From contig BDSI01000175.1 in assembly GCA_003117195.1 (NCBI GenBank), positions 49,990 to 113,989 on the forward strand: a stretch of DNA of 64,000 nucleotides, read 5' to 3'. The translations under genes were made by a program, and so were the position numbers. Origin of the DNA: Eudorina sp. 2006-703-Eu-15. Its lineage: Eukaryota > Chlorophyta > Chlorophyceae > Chlamydomonadales > Volvocaceae. Position 1 is the first letter of the stretch. The number at the start of each line of letters is the position of its first letter. Shown here piece by piece: positions 31,840-43,358 of the stretch. The notes under the pieces are model-generated. The model made no database searches. It saw only the letters and a list, made by a program, of their open reading frames with translations, and was not told where the DNA came from.

Positions 31840-33557
31840 GTGTATGTGGTGTGAGGCAGGAGGCCTGACGTGAGGCTGACGTGAGGCAGGCGGCTGCTGT
31901 CACCGATGACCCGGGGGCGGGCCCACTTTATTGTACATGTTTATCCTTAAGCAAGAGGCAACGAACCAAACGAACTATCTTTATTTCAACTATCTTTATT
32001 TCAACACTAGCTTCCAAGCAAATCGATCATCAGGTGAAGCTGCGGCCGGCAGCCGCAATGACCAAGCTGCTGCGTGCGGCCACACGCGCGACTGACGTGA
32101 CGGAGCTAGCTGCTGTGCACGGGCAACGCACTATCTTTCTTCCAACTACCTTTACTGCATCCAAACAAATCGATCAGGCGAAGCTGCGGCAGCCGCGATA
32201 ACCAAGCAATGCAAGCTGCTGTGCGTGTGCGGGCGTGTCAGTGGACGGGTATCAATCCGCACGCGCACGCGTCGTCCATCCACCTAAACGTCCATCGCAC
32301 GCCAGCTACGCTCGTCGCAGGTGGATAGGCAGGCCTGGCCAGCAAGCAACGACAGAAACGGCGACGTGGGCAGCAGCAGCCATGCATCGCGCAACAGGCA
32401 GCTGATGACTGAACGCAAAGCACGCACTTGCGGCGGCGGAGCCACGGGCCAGAACGAAACACGCGCGCGGTCGGTCGGTCGGTCGGTCGGTCCTAACTAG
32501 GCAGCAGGTAGCGAGGTACGCCGCACGACGCCACGCCATTGGCAGGCGGCAGCAGCCTGCTGCTGCTGCTTGCTCCGTCGCTCGCTGCCACGTCGGTCGT
32601 CAGCGACTCACAGTCATCGACTCACCGACCACAGCAACATGACTCAACGAGCGAAATCAAGTAAGCAAGGGAAGTAAGATGGAACACAGAGCAGGCAAGG
32701 ACATGCACCAGCAGCATGCAAGCAACCACACATGCATGCATGGTCCCTCATCTGAATGGACACATGCATGGCCACGCCTGTGTAGGAGCAGCCGTTCTGC
32801 GTGGACGAACGGACTGACGAACTCGCTCTTAAATTTGTAGCATTCACAGACCAACCAACCCATGCCGCCTACCGACCGTATGTAACAAGCATACATCCAG
32901 CAGCAACAACAACTAACCCTTGACTAAAATAAACCCCCAGCGTCGTCTTTCAACCAACCCACGAAGCAAGCTCGCTCCACCAACCAAACTAAGGAATGCA
33001 ATCAAGCCGCCGCCGTACATCAGCAGACTAGTTTAGTGGCTGGCTCAACTAACTACTCAACGGCGGCGCGCGTGGCTGGTGGACATACCTACAGCTGCCA
33101 AGCAATGTCTTCGGCCCTTCGCCCGCCGCATGCGGCCACGCGCACGCGCAGGCGGGTCTTAATAACACCGCCGCCGCCCGCCGCCGCCCCCCGTCCCCAC
33201 TTCCCCTACGTAGCAACCCCAAGCCACGTTCTGCTGCCGGCGCCACACACCTACCTCAGGTAGTGACCCTACCGACATACCGACCTAGCCGTTTGCGGCG
33301 ACCCTAGCACACGCAAACGCAATAATAATAATGCATCCAACCACGCACGCACAGGCTGCCCGTCATGCATCGGCTGCTGATTGACATCGCCGTACATCCC
33401 GGTAAGAAAAAACGGTCGACACGGCTGGCAATAAATGCAACCCAGCCAACCCAACCCAACTCAACCCAATCCAACTCCACATGATCCTGCTGCCGACCTC
33501 GAAAAAGCATTCGAAGCACGCGCACACACAGACAGACAGACAAACAGATAGTCACAG

Positions 33558-33590
<33 letters not shown>

Positions 33591-34650
33591 TACACACAGA
33601 CAGACAGTATCATGTATGGGCCGGGCTGGGCGGTGTGCGCGGCAGGTTTCTCATCACTGAAAGAACACAGAGGAAAATGTGCAAGTCAGTGTTGCCGGGC
33701 GGAGGCAGCAGGCACACATCGCAAGAGCTGGACCATCACATACGTGCATGCGCACAAACGCCATCGAGCGCATCGCAGGTGTAAGCGCAGGCAGGGTTAA
33801 GGCGGCGGCAGCGGGTGAAAGCCCGCCCTCGCTCGCTACGGGAGGACGAGGCATACCTCTGCGCCCGATCCTGCCTCTCCCGCCCCTCCCCGCCCCCTTG
33901 CTTTGTCCCCCCTTCCGCAAGTTTGGTAGGTGGGAGGTCGAGTCCAGTCCGCGAAAAACTGGTAACAATACGGCGGGGGTACGTGGCGGTACTGCGTAGC
34001 TAGCCAGCGCCACACCTTCCGTCGGTGTATGAATGATAAGCACACGTCGTCATGCATGCATGAGATTGCTGCTGCGCGCCGCGCGCGCGCATAGCAGGCA
34101 GCAGGCGAGCGACCACGCACCGAAATATCAAATCGCAACCAGCCCGACAATGAACGGCCCCGCAATGCTTGCTTGGTCGGATGTGCACTGTTTGTTTGTT
34201 TATTGCTTCGCACATTGGTATGTATGACCGCGAGGACGGGACCGCCCGAACAAAAACCCCTGTTCGAATACCGGATGAAACGGAGTTGACCTCCACACCT
34301 ACCTCCACACCTACCTCCACATCTACCCACTAGTACAAACCCCCGGGACGGACGGGCTCGCTGGGGCCTCCCCTACCCCGCCCGCGACGCGACCTCCGCG
34401 CTTGGAGGCCCCGCCCTCGATGACGATTGGGGTGCTCTCTCTCTTTCTTGCCCTGGCTTGCTTTCTGGCACCGGTCCCCGGCGACCATGCATCACCCGCT
34501 GCAGTGTGGTGTGCGTGTGTGTGCGTACTTCGCGCCGCCCGCCCACCCAGCAGTCAACGTCGACCGGATGAGCGCTCCCGCCCCCTCCCGCGCCCTCCCC
34601 TCTCCTCCCCTCCCCTTCACTGGGCAGGAGTAGTGCCGGGGTCGCTGGCG
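31101..34650. other. 3.5-kb gene-free region rich in microsatellites
   Basis: No coding exon was recognised on either strand. Present are (GCAC)n at 31790-31841, an imperfect direct repeat at about 31975-32105 and 32128-32225, (GGTC)n at 32469-32493, (CAGA)n around 33528-33608 and a CTACCTCCACAC triplication at 34293-34328. Base composition is less extreme than in neighbouring genes. It could be a non-coding transcript or decayed repeat sequence; nothing distinguishes these. Confidence 0.45.
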
Positions 34651-34664
34651 CAGACAAGCCCTCA

Positions 34665-34790
34665 CACCACCTGCGCTGTCACACCACTACCACCTGCCCT
34701 GTCACACCACTACCAGCTGCGCTGTCACACCACTACCAGCTGCCCTGTCACACCACTACCACCTGCGCTGTCACACCACTACCAGCTGCC
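34665..34790. repeat. 23-bp minisatellite, about 5.5 copies
   Basis: The unit ACACCACTACCAGCTGCGCTGTC repeats with small changes (AGCTGC/ACCTGC, GCG/CCC). Because 23 is not a multiple of three the translated frame shifts with each copy, so it is not coding. Confidence 0.8.
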
Positions 34791-35174
34791 TCGCTCCCTG
34801 GGTCACTAGCCAGCTCACCCTGGACCTATCTATATCCGATGCGGCACATACAGCAGATCCGCCAGCAGCCCCTCCGTCCTCCCTCCTGTCCATTGCCCCC
34901 TCCTCCCTCCTTCCCGCCAACTACTCCAGCCACCTGCCACCTGCAGCTGCAGGGGCGCCGAACCTCCCTCCACGAATTCTCGCTCCGCCTACCTCCTCCT
35001 ACCTCCTGCTCCTCAACGCCCTCCCCCTTTCCACCCATGCTCTTCCTCCTCCTCCCCCTCCTCTTCCTCCTCCCCCTCCTCCTCCCCCTCCTCCGCACCC
35101 TCCTCCTCCGCATCCTCCTCCTCCGCATCCTCCTACCTCCTCCTACCTCCTCCCCCCTCCTACCCCGTCTATCT

Positions 35175-38100
35175 TTACCTCGGGCTGTGTCCCAGGATGC
35201 TAGCCAGTCCGCTGCACTCCCAGGGCCGCGGGCTGCGACCCGCGCGGCTGCCCAGACCCTTGGGGGTCAGCCCCGTCGCCAGCAATCTCACCAGGGAGGT
35301 CCCCGGCGTCGGAGGGTCGCACTCAGGGTCGCTCAAACCACCCATATCGCAGCCGCCGCCGCCGCTGTCGCCGCCGTTGCCGTCACTGCTACCACCGGCC
35401 GCGCAGCTATGGTCGCCGGCGCCGTCGGAGGTTCCATCGCCGCCGCCGCCGCCGCCGCCGCCGTCGGCCGCAGGCCGTGTCGGGGTCGCGGTGGCGGCGG
35501 GCGCGCCCGTTGTCGCCGCGCCGGCGGCGGCGGCGCGGCGGTGGCGCGCCGGCGCGTTGCCGCTGCGCGCGGACGAGCCCGCCGCCGCCGCCGCCAGCGC
35601 TGCCAGACCGCCGTCGCCGTCGGCGCCGCTGGCGCCGTCGCCCGTGAACCAGTCCAGCACCTCTTCAAACCCCGCCGGCGTGCTGCCGGGGGAGATCAGC
35701 GGCAGGAAGCCCCGCGGCGGCGGGGGGTCCGCCGTCCCAGCTCGCCGTCGCAGCTCGCCGCCGCCGCCGCCGCCGCCGGCAGCTAGGAGTCCGCCGCGGC
35801 AACGTCTTGCGGCGGCGACAGCGGCGGCGATGGCCGTCGTGGAGTTCAGCGCTCCGCCCGCGTCGGTTCGAGAATCCGGCGGGGGCGCCAAGAACCCCCG
35901 GGACAGGCTGCGCTTCTCGCCCTCGCCGCTGCAGGATCCCACAAACAAATTGTCCGCCAGCTCATCGAGCGGGTCCTGCTCCGTCGTATCGGCGTGTACG
36001 GCACGGCCACCTCCGCCGCCGCCGCCGCCGCCACTGGCGGCCTTGCCCTCCTGGCTACAACCGCCACCGCTACCGCTCCCCCGCTTGTCATCCCTGCCGT
36101 ACTCCTCGGCGCGACCGCGTCCGCCGCCGCCGCCGCCGCGGGCAGACTCGGCGGCCGCGGCGGGTCCGCTGTCGTCGTCGTCACCGCGGCGGCTGCCGTA
36201 CTTGAGGTTGGAGCTGCCCCAGGGCGGCGGCGGTCGCCGGGGCTGGGAGTGGCTGGAGGCCTGGAGGTCCCTCACGCAGCTGAGCTCACAGGGCGTGAAC
36301 ACGTCCTGTGTGTGTGTGTGGGGGGGGGGGGGGGGGGCGGCGGGCCGCAAGATGCCGAGGAAGGGGTCGGCCGGGGAAGGGGTTAAATTGAAAAAAATAA
36401 ATAAACCCGTAGAACGAACCCGGGCACACCCAGCATGACGCAGTATACTTACGGGGTGCGGTACCTGCAGAGCAAACGAAAAGATAGAGACCGCGCGCGG
36501 GCGCGTGGCTGCGCGGCCGCGCTGCCGCAGTGCCACAACAAGCAAACTGCGAACCCAACCCAACCCGGAAAGGACAGATACGTTACCGACCTGTGGTGGT
36601 AGACGGAGTAGCCGCGCCGCGAGCGATGTCCAGGGCCATGGCGATGCAGGGAGGGAAGCCGAGGAACGGAGTGAGCGAGGGTGGCAACGATTGCGAAGAA
36701 TGACAAAAGCAAACATCAGAAAGAAGGCAGTATGCGAGAATGGCGGGGCGGCAGCGCGGCGCGAAAGAGGACAGGGCGGACGAGGGGAAGTGGGATATTG
36801 GACGGGGACGGGAGGCGGTACGACATGTACGGCATGTACGACAGGGGGAGTAAGCATGGGGCAGGGACACGGGAACGGACGACCGGGTGGCGGGCCACGT
36901 TCGGGATATGGCTCCCCACCGTGCCCGGTCGGAGCGGGGCAGGCCCTGCATGTGGGGTGCCGCGTGGTGGCGCGCCTAGGGCGGTCGGGCGGGCTGTGAT
37001 GGGTACGTGAGGTGCGGGGTGAGGTGGCGCGGGGGGGGAGAGAGGGGCGGGGAGGCGAAGACGTCGTAACGGTTACAGGTGGGGGGGGCCGACACGGCCG
37101 GGCCGGCCCGGAGGCCGCGCGCCGGAAGGTACTCTCACACGAAACCCGACGCCGGCCCGGAGGGCGTACGCAAGCGAAACCCAGCAGGGGCCCGAAGCCG
37201 ACCCGCGCCGTCACAGACCCACGCCGTCACACAGCAGCGCCCGTTGGAACGTTGAGGGGATAGCCGCCGACGCCCCGCTGGTGCGGGGGCGAAGGAGCGG
37301 GCGGTCAGTGGCCGGGGGCGGGCGGGGCGGCGGGGGGATTGCGCAGGTGGGTGTGGACGACCGCCAGCATATCCTTGTGGGTGGAGCGTCGCGCGAAGTA
37401 GAAGGTCTGGGGGACGGCCGCCAGCAGGTTGACGAACTGGGCGAGGAGGTGCTTGCGCGGGTAGCCTTGGGCAACGAGGGCGCGGATGAGGAGGGCGATT
37501 TCGGCACAGAAATTATCGGGGCAGGAGATGACACGCCGAAGGCGGTGGAACTGGCCCGTGAAGATGTTGCGCTTGCAGGCCTCGTTGATGTTGGAGTCGC
37601 GGGCGACAAAGCGGGAGAGGCGGACGCTGGCGAAGGCGGGTTGCACGCGTTTGTCGTAAAGTTGGGTGAGGTAGCGGCGGCGGCCAGCGTGGGGGCTGTG
37701 AACGAGGAGGATGTCCAGGAAGGGGATGGAGCCGGCGGGGAGGTGGTCATGGCGTTGCGGGGTGACGGAGAGCTCGGGCGGGTAGATGCCGTGGAGGTTG
37801 CCAGTAACCGTGGCGCGGGAGAGGTAGGCGCCGATATAGGGGTTGTGCAGGGAGAGGAGGTCATCGAGATAGCCGAGGGAGTACTGGAAACGGGTGAGGA
37901 TAGCTTTCTCGGCGGGGGTGACGTTGGGTTGGTGGCGTTGCAGCAGGAAGCAGTATTCATACCAGGCGAGGAACAGGTTAGCGATGAAGGGGGCGGCGGA
38001 GATACCCATGGGGATGCCCTTGACCTGGCGGACCAGCGCGGGGCCGAAGGCGATGAAGGTGGAGACGAGAAGGGAGTCGAGGACGAGCTGGAAGTCGGTG

Positions 38101-41100
38101 AGGGTAAAGACGCGGGTGGCGGTGCGGTCCCGGATCCGACAGCGGGGGCCAGGGGAGGCGGCGTGGAAGGTGACGGTGTGGCGAGGCTTGTCGTTAGGGC
38201 GGTGGGGCGGCGGGTCGGTGGTGGTGACGCGGATGTAGGGGGTGGCGGCAAGGCAAGCGGCGAGGAGGTCGCGCAGGGCGGTGCGGAGCAGGGCGTGGGG
38301 AAGGTTGGTGTAGAGGCGTTCGAAGTCGAAGGCGAGAGGCGGTGGGCCGCCGGTGGCGCCCCGGGCGACGTACTGCCGTGCGTTGAAGGTGTCGACGAGG
38401 CGGGTGACGGCGCGGGAGGAGAAGCACATCCAGGGTTGCGTGCCGGGAAGGCGGTCGCGCCAGAGGGCATCGAAGGAGGGGACGGCGGCGCGCAAGACGG
38501 CGGTGACGAGGTTCGCTGAGCGCGGTGGCGGGGAAGGGGTGTATAGGCAATTGGTCTAGACATTTTCAGAGGGGACCCGGGGAAAGGGAAGGGGTGCATC
38601 AGGTGGTGGGCCCGACGGGTTGCGAAACGCGGAACCCCAACGCGGTGGTGGCAGCGGCCGGTGGGCTGCAGGAGCAGGCAGGCCGCAGTGCTGAGGGTGG
38701 GAGTGGCTGGCCGGGGGTTAAAAAGCCCCCCAAGAAACAGCCCAGACACACGCCCCCCAGTGGCTGCGTGGGGGAGTCGCCGGCAGATTCGAGCTTCGGA
38801 ATGTGTACCGGTGTACTCGCTGTCGTGTTCATTCAGCCAGCCAGGCCCCAGCCGCCGATGGCCCCTGCGTGCCTCCCTGTTACCCTTACCTGCCGTTGCT
38901 TGCCGTGTCCGCAACCCCTCTGACCTCACGACCCCCGCCGGAGCTGGAGACTGACACCGACACAGACACCGCCGCCCCCCGGCCCAAACATCCATTAAGA
39001 GCCATGCCCCACCCATAACGTACAGGCGCCCGCGTGGACGGCATTCCGCCTCCCGTCCTTCCCTTCCCACCTCTTATCGTTCCCTTGCTGCTTTCCTTAC
39101 CCCTTCCTTCCTTCCCTCCCTTAACCCCCATTCCCTCCCTCTCCCTCACCCTGCCCTCCTTCCTTTCCCCCCTTTCCCCCCATTCCCCCCCTCTCCCTCA
39201 CCCTGCCCTCCTTCCTTTCCCCCCTTTCCCCCCATTCCCCCCATTCCCTCCCTCTCCCTCTCCCTCCCCCTGCCCTCACCGTGATGGAGTTGATGTCCAT
39301 GCCCTGCGGCGACAGCGCCGCCAGGAGGCGAGCCGTGCCCGGCGACAGGCCGCCGCCCGCCCCCGGCTGGCGGGGGGATGAACGCAGCAGCAGCCGCGCC
39401 GGCGACGGCGCCGCCGGGGGCTCCGCCGGCACCGCCGTCGGATCGTCGGGGATGGTAACGGACACGGACATCCGCCGAGGGGGAACCGACCCAACGGTCT
39501 GGCGGGGGCTGCCGCCCAACCCCAGCCGGGGGCTGCAGCCGCGGCTGCTGCCCGCGGCAGCGGCGGCGGCGGCGGCGGCCCCGCCGGGCGACCGCAGCCG
39601 CTGCGGCGGCGGCGGATCGCGGCCGAGCGGCGATCCCGCCAACGGCCGGCGGCCCGGCGGGCGCGCCGACGGAGAGCGTGAGGGCGACGGCGCCGGCGGC
39701 GGCGCCGGCATCGGCGGCGCCGTCGCGTCCGCCTCCGCCGGGTGATCGTCGTCGGCGGCGGCGAGGTTGGGGCCGTCGGGATCTTCCGGGTCTTCCGGAA
39801 TGGCGATGCTGAGCACCATCCGCTTCGGAGAGATCCAAGCCCTGCTGTTTCCAGGGCTGCCGACGGCGGCGGTGGCGGCGGCGGCGGGGCTGCCGGCGTT
39901 GGTAGCACCGCCGACAGCCGCGGCGCCGCCGGCGGCGGCGGCGCTTCCGTCATCATCGCTACGTCCGCGGGCGCCAGCCGCCGCCGGATCGTCGGCTCCC
40001 GTGGCGGCGGCGGCGGCGGCAGCGGCGGCGGCGGCGGCGGAGCGGTCCCGTGGTGAGGCCGTCCGTACCTCCACCGCCACCCTGGAGCACGCCACCGTCC
40101 GCCGGGAGGAGGCCGCTGACGTCAGCAGCGGCGGCGAGGGGAAGAGCACCTCGGCCACCGGCTCCGCTGTCGGGTCATCCGGAATGGAGATACTGACGAG
40201 CAGACGTTTCGGCGCGCCGTAGCTCTGACCCGGGCTGCCGCCGCCACCGCCGCCGCCGCCGCCGACGGCGACGTCCCCGCCGCCGCTGACGAAAATCACC
40301 GTGCTCTGACCCGGGCTGACGGAGCCGGTCTCCAAACGGTGCCGTCGCGGGGACGGATGGGAGACCGCCGCCGCCGCCGCCGCCGCCGCTGGCCCAACTT
40401 GCGGGGCCGTCGGCGCCTGGTGCGGCAGCGGCGGTGACGGCTGCTGCCCCTGGGCAGCCCACGCCGGCACCTGCCATACCGGCCGTTGTTGCTGGTCCTC
40501 CGCCTCCTGACGTTGCTGCTGCAACTGCAACTGCAGCTGCTCCTGCCGCTGCGGCCGGTAACTTTGCTCGTCCTGCTGCAAATACGTCGTACAACCGCCA
40601 GCATCTTCGTACGATTCGCCCCCCTGGCGCTGGATCTGCACCTGCACCTGCACATGCTTTGGCGGCTGGTACGGCTGTTCGTACGTCCGTGGGTTCTGCT
40701 GTAGCAGCCGGGACAGCACTTGCTGCTGCTGCTGCCGTTGCCGTAGATGATGTCGCATCTGGATCTCCTCGCGCAGCAGAGGCACGTGAAAGCCCGGCGG
40801 CGGCGGCGCCGCCGCCGCCGCCACGTCGTAGCCGCCGCCACCGCCGCCGCCGCCGCCGCCACCACCACCATCGGCCTCATCGGCATCGCCGAAGCCGCCG
40901 CCGCCGCCACCATCACGGCCACCGCTCCTAACGTGCAAAGCTTCGGAGGCGTACAGTTGCTCCAACGACCTCAGGCGAGCGGACCGCTGCGGGTTCCGTT
41001 CCATCCCCGTTGACCCAAGGTCGCCTCCCGCCGTCGCCGTCGCCGTCGCCGCCGCCATCGCCGCCGTGGGCGGCGGCGAGTACGGTCCCTGCCACGCACC

Positions 41101-43358
41101 CCCACCCCCACCGCCGCCACCGCCACCGCCACTGCCGCCACCGACGCTGCCGTCCCCATAGTACGGCCCTGTCGTACCGATGCACGGCGGCGAGCCGCTG
41201 GCCGCGGACCTGCCGAAGCTGTCCCTGCTCCGCAGTTCTTCTATCGCCTGCTGCTGCTGCTGCTGCTGCTGTTGCAGCTGCTGATGCGACATCAGATCCT
41301 GAGGGCGGTTCAGATGAAGATCCAGGTCTGCCGTATCCCCGCCCGACACGTCCAGCCGCGGCCGTAGATGGGAGTAGAAGGGCGGCTGTGGGGAGTGGTA
41401 GTGGTGGGGGTGGGGGTGCTGCTGTGGGTGCTGCTGCTGTGGGTGTTGCACAAACCCTAGAGACCCATGGGACTGTGGGTTGCCGTACTGTGTGTACGAG
41501 GAGTGCGCAGCTTCCAGTGACGACCGCCACTGGGGTGACTGCCACTGCGGCCGCTGATGTGTCGGTTGGCCGCCGCCGCCCCCGCCGCCTCCGGCAGCGG
41601 CGGCGAAATCCGCACCAGCAGGGCCGCCGCCGCCGCCGCGGCCGCCGATACCGTACTCGAAGCCGCCCTGGCGCCGCTGGGCGGGCGGGTACGAGGGCGT
41701 CCGTGAGGCCGCAGGTGGCAGCAGGGAGTCCGCTCCGAAACCACCACCTTGTGGACCCAAATCACTGACGCTGCGGTACGCTCCGAAATCATCCCAGACA
41801 GAGTCACCACCCATCGGTACCTGCTGCATTTGCTGGTGCTGGTGCTGCTGGTGCTGTTGCAGTTGCTGCTGTTTCACCGCCGTGAACGCGTCTTGTGGCG
41901 CCACGTGCGGCGGCAGCGGTGGCTGAAGCTGCGGCTGCGGCTGCGGCCGCGTCGGCAGCGGCGCCGAAGGGTTCCCTCGCAGCAGCTGAGCTTGGGCTTG
42001 CGCGTAGGCATACGCCTGTGCCTGCCCCAGGCTGCGCGCCCTGACCAGGCCGGAGCTCCCGCCGCCGCTGAAGAACGTCGTCGCCGCCGCTGCCGCTGTC
42101 GCGGAGCCTGCTGCCGTGTAGCTGGCGGCAGCGGAGTGCCGCCGCTCCGGTGTCGCCCCGGTGCGCATGAAGGCCGCGGCCGCGGCGGTGGCGGACGAAG
42201 CGGGGGGGAGCAGGGGTTCGCCGCCGGCGGCGGCGGCGGCGGCGCCGGCGAACCCGTGCTGCCGGGTGCCGCCGACGCCGAAGCCGCCGACGCCGAAGCT
42301 GCCGCCGCCGCTGCTGCCCGCAGGCGTGCGTCCCCTGGCGGCGCTGCCGCCGCGGCCTGCGCCGCTGCCGTCAGCAGCGGAGTCGCCGTCGCCGTCGTCG
42401 TCGGCGCCCGCGGTGGCGTCGTCGTCGCTGGAGGTGGTGCTGTCGGAGCGCTGCCGCTTGCGGCCGCCATGAGCGGAGGAGCCGGCGCGCGAGCCGCCTC
42501 GCGTGCTCGCGCGTTTGGATATGGCAGCAAACCTGTCACAGTGAAGAGGGTGAGGAAGAAGGGTGCGGGAGGAGTGGGCGGTGGAAGGTGCTTTTCCCGA
42601 CCGGGTTGCGGGGTTTGGGTGTACGGAGTGCGCCTCCGTTACGTCGGCTCGAGCGGACAACACCACTACGGTACTCGTCGCAAGGACCTGATCGGTGATC
42701 CTTTTTTTGATTTTGAAGAGATTTTCATCTTCATGGCTCGTTCCGTCCTCGATCTCATAGTTACGGCTCGTTCGCAACGCAGATTTACGCGGAAAGTGAA
42801 ACATATGGTCGTCGGTAGCGCAACGCCGGCAACGCTAATATCAAACATCCGGCCTTCTTATCAGCATGCTCACACGCACCTGTTCTTAACAGCATTGTCC
42901 GTTCTGCCGCCCACCATTTTAGCGATTTCAGTCCATTTGTTCCCGTGCAGCTTGTGGCCCTCCATCAGGATGCGGTCCTCCTGTAACATTAAACACATTC
43001 ACAGTTTATGGGACGTTGCTTTCATAGAAACGTTGAAAATTTGGTGCCAACCGTTCCCCCTCGGCGGCCCTTGGGTCAACCACCGACCCCACCCATACGC
43101 ACATCAGGAGTCCATCCACCAGTTTTAAGCTCCGCATTTAAATAATTTGTCCAGCGGCGTCGACACTGCATCGGTAGCGGAAAGCCGCATTACGGCACGA
43201 GTGGATGGGCAGAGCCGCGGGGTCCGAACACTCACCTGCTTGCTGCTTTTGGATTTTATTTGAGCAGCAATCAAGCCCCATTGTTTTGGGCCCTTCTCCT
43301 CCACCAGTTGACGCAGGAGCGCGTCCTCGCTTTCCGTCCAGGGCGTCTTCAGAGACAT
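35175..43358 (-). CDS. R2R3-MYB transcription factor, FOUR LIPS/MYB88-like
   Basis: Five exons: 43358-43236, 43165-43103, 42980-42880, 42532-39280, 36305-35175. They are GT-AG with agreeing phases, giving 1556 aa. R2 spans exons 1-2: PWTESEDALLRQLVEEKG, KQWGLIAAQIKSKSSKQ, then CRRRWTNYLNAELKTGG. R3 is GGWTPDEDRILMEGHKL, NKWTEIAKMVGGRTDNAVKN, then RFAAISKR. The third R3 tryptophan is replaced by F (NRF), and CRRRW plus NAVKNRF are hallmarks of plant FLP/MYB88, a cell-cycle and stomatal-lineage regulator. The rest is low-complexity Gln/Gly/Ala sequence with three copies of an S-x-S-I-x-I-P-[DE]-D-P motif. The C-terminal LVRLLATGLTPKGL resembles the FLP tail. Intron 4 (2974 nt) holds a retroelement fragment. 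The start is the only ATG before R2. Nuclear DNA binding is inferred from the domain; targets are unknown. Confidence 0.91.
36383..36500 (+). repeat. R2 dispersed repeat (MYB intron 4)
   Basis: GGTTAAATTGAAAAAAATAA, ACGAACCCGGGCACACCCAG, ATGACGCAGTATACTTACGG. Opposite strand to MYB, about 80 nt from the exon 5 acceptor. Confidence 0.92.
37305..38555 (-). mobile_element. Penelope-like reverse transcriptase fragment inside MYB intron 4
   Basis: A stop-free frame of 416 codons, with its stop at 37307-37305, carries RT motifs A to D: FDFERLYTNLPHALL (A), QVKGIPMGISAAPFIANLFL (B), FQYSLGYLDDLLSL (C) and IPFLDILLV (D). It then has a C-terminal LIRALVAQGYPRKHLLAQF segment. YTNLPH, the YLDD box and the R/QGYP tail are typical of Penelope-like elements. 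There is no in-frame ATG; the frame opens straight after a TAG at 38558-38556, just before motif A, so RT motifs 1-2 are missing and the copy is 5'-truncated. No GIY-YIG nuclease is visible. It lies in the same orientation as the MYB gene and next to an R1 repeat. The lack of stops suggests recent insertion or constraint. Confidence 0.85.
38543..38571 (+). repeat. R1 dispersed repeat, partial (MYB intron 4, at the RT fragment's 5' end)
   Basis: AGGCAATTGGTCTAGACATT, then TTCAGA. Antiparallel to MYB; its bases form the stop codon bounding the RT frame. Confidence 0.7.
39121..39260. repeat. Tandem repeat of a pyrimidine-rich unit of about 54 bp in MYB intron 4
   Basis: The block CCCTCACCCTGCCCTCC followed by TTCCTTTCCCCCCTTTCC occurs twice in a row, just downstream (in gene sense) of the exon 4 donor at 39279. 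Non-coding. Confidence 0.7.

Noticed and set aside
37211..39070. 619-codon Pro/Ser-rich minus ORF over the RT fragment
   Set aside because: Alternate frame of the RT fragment, which carries the RT motifs in the other frame.
39146..42539. Arg-rich and Ala-rich ORFs in alternate frames over the MYB exon
   Set aside because: Shadows of the 3.25-kb MYB exon 4, whose frame connects to the R2R3 domain with consistent phases.
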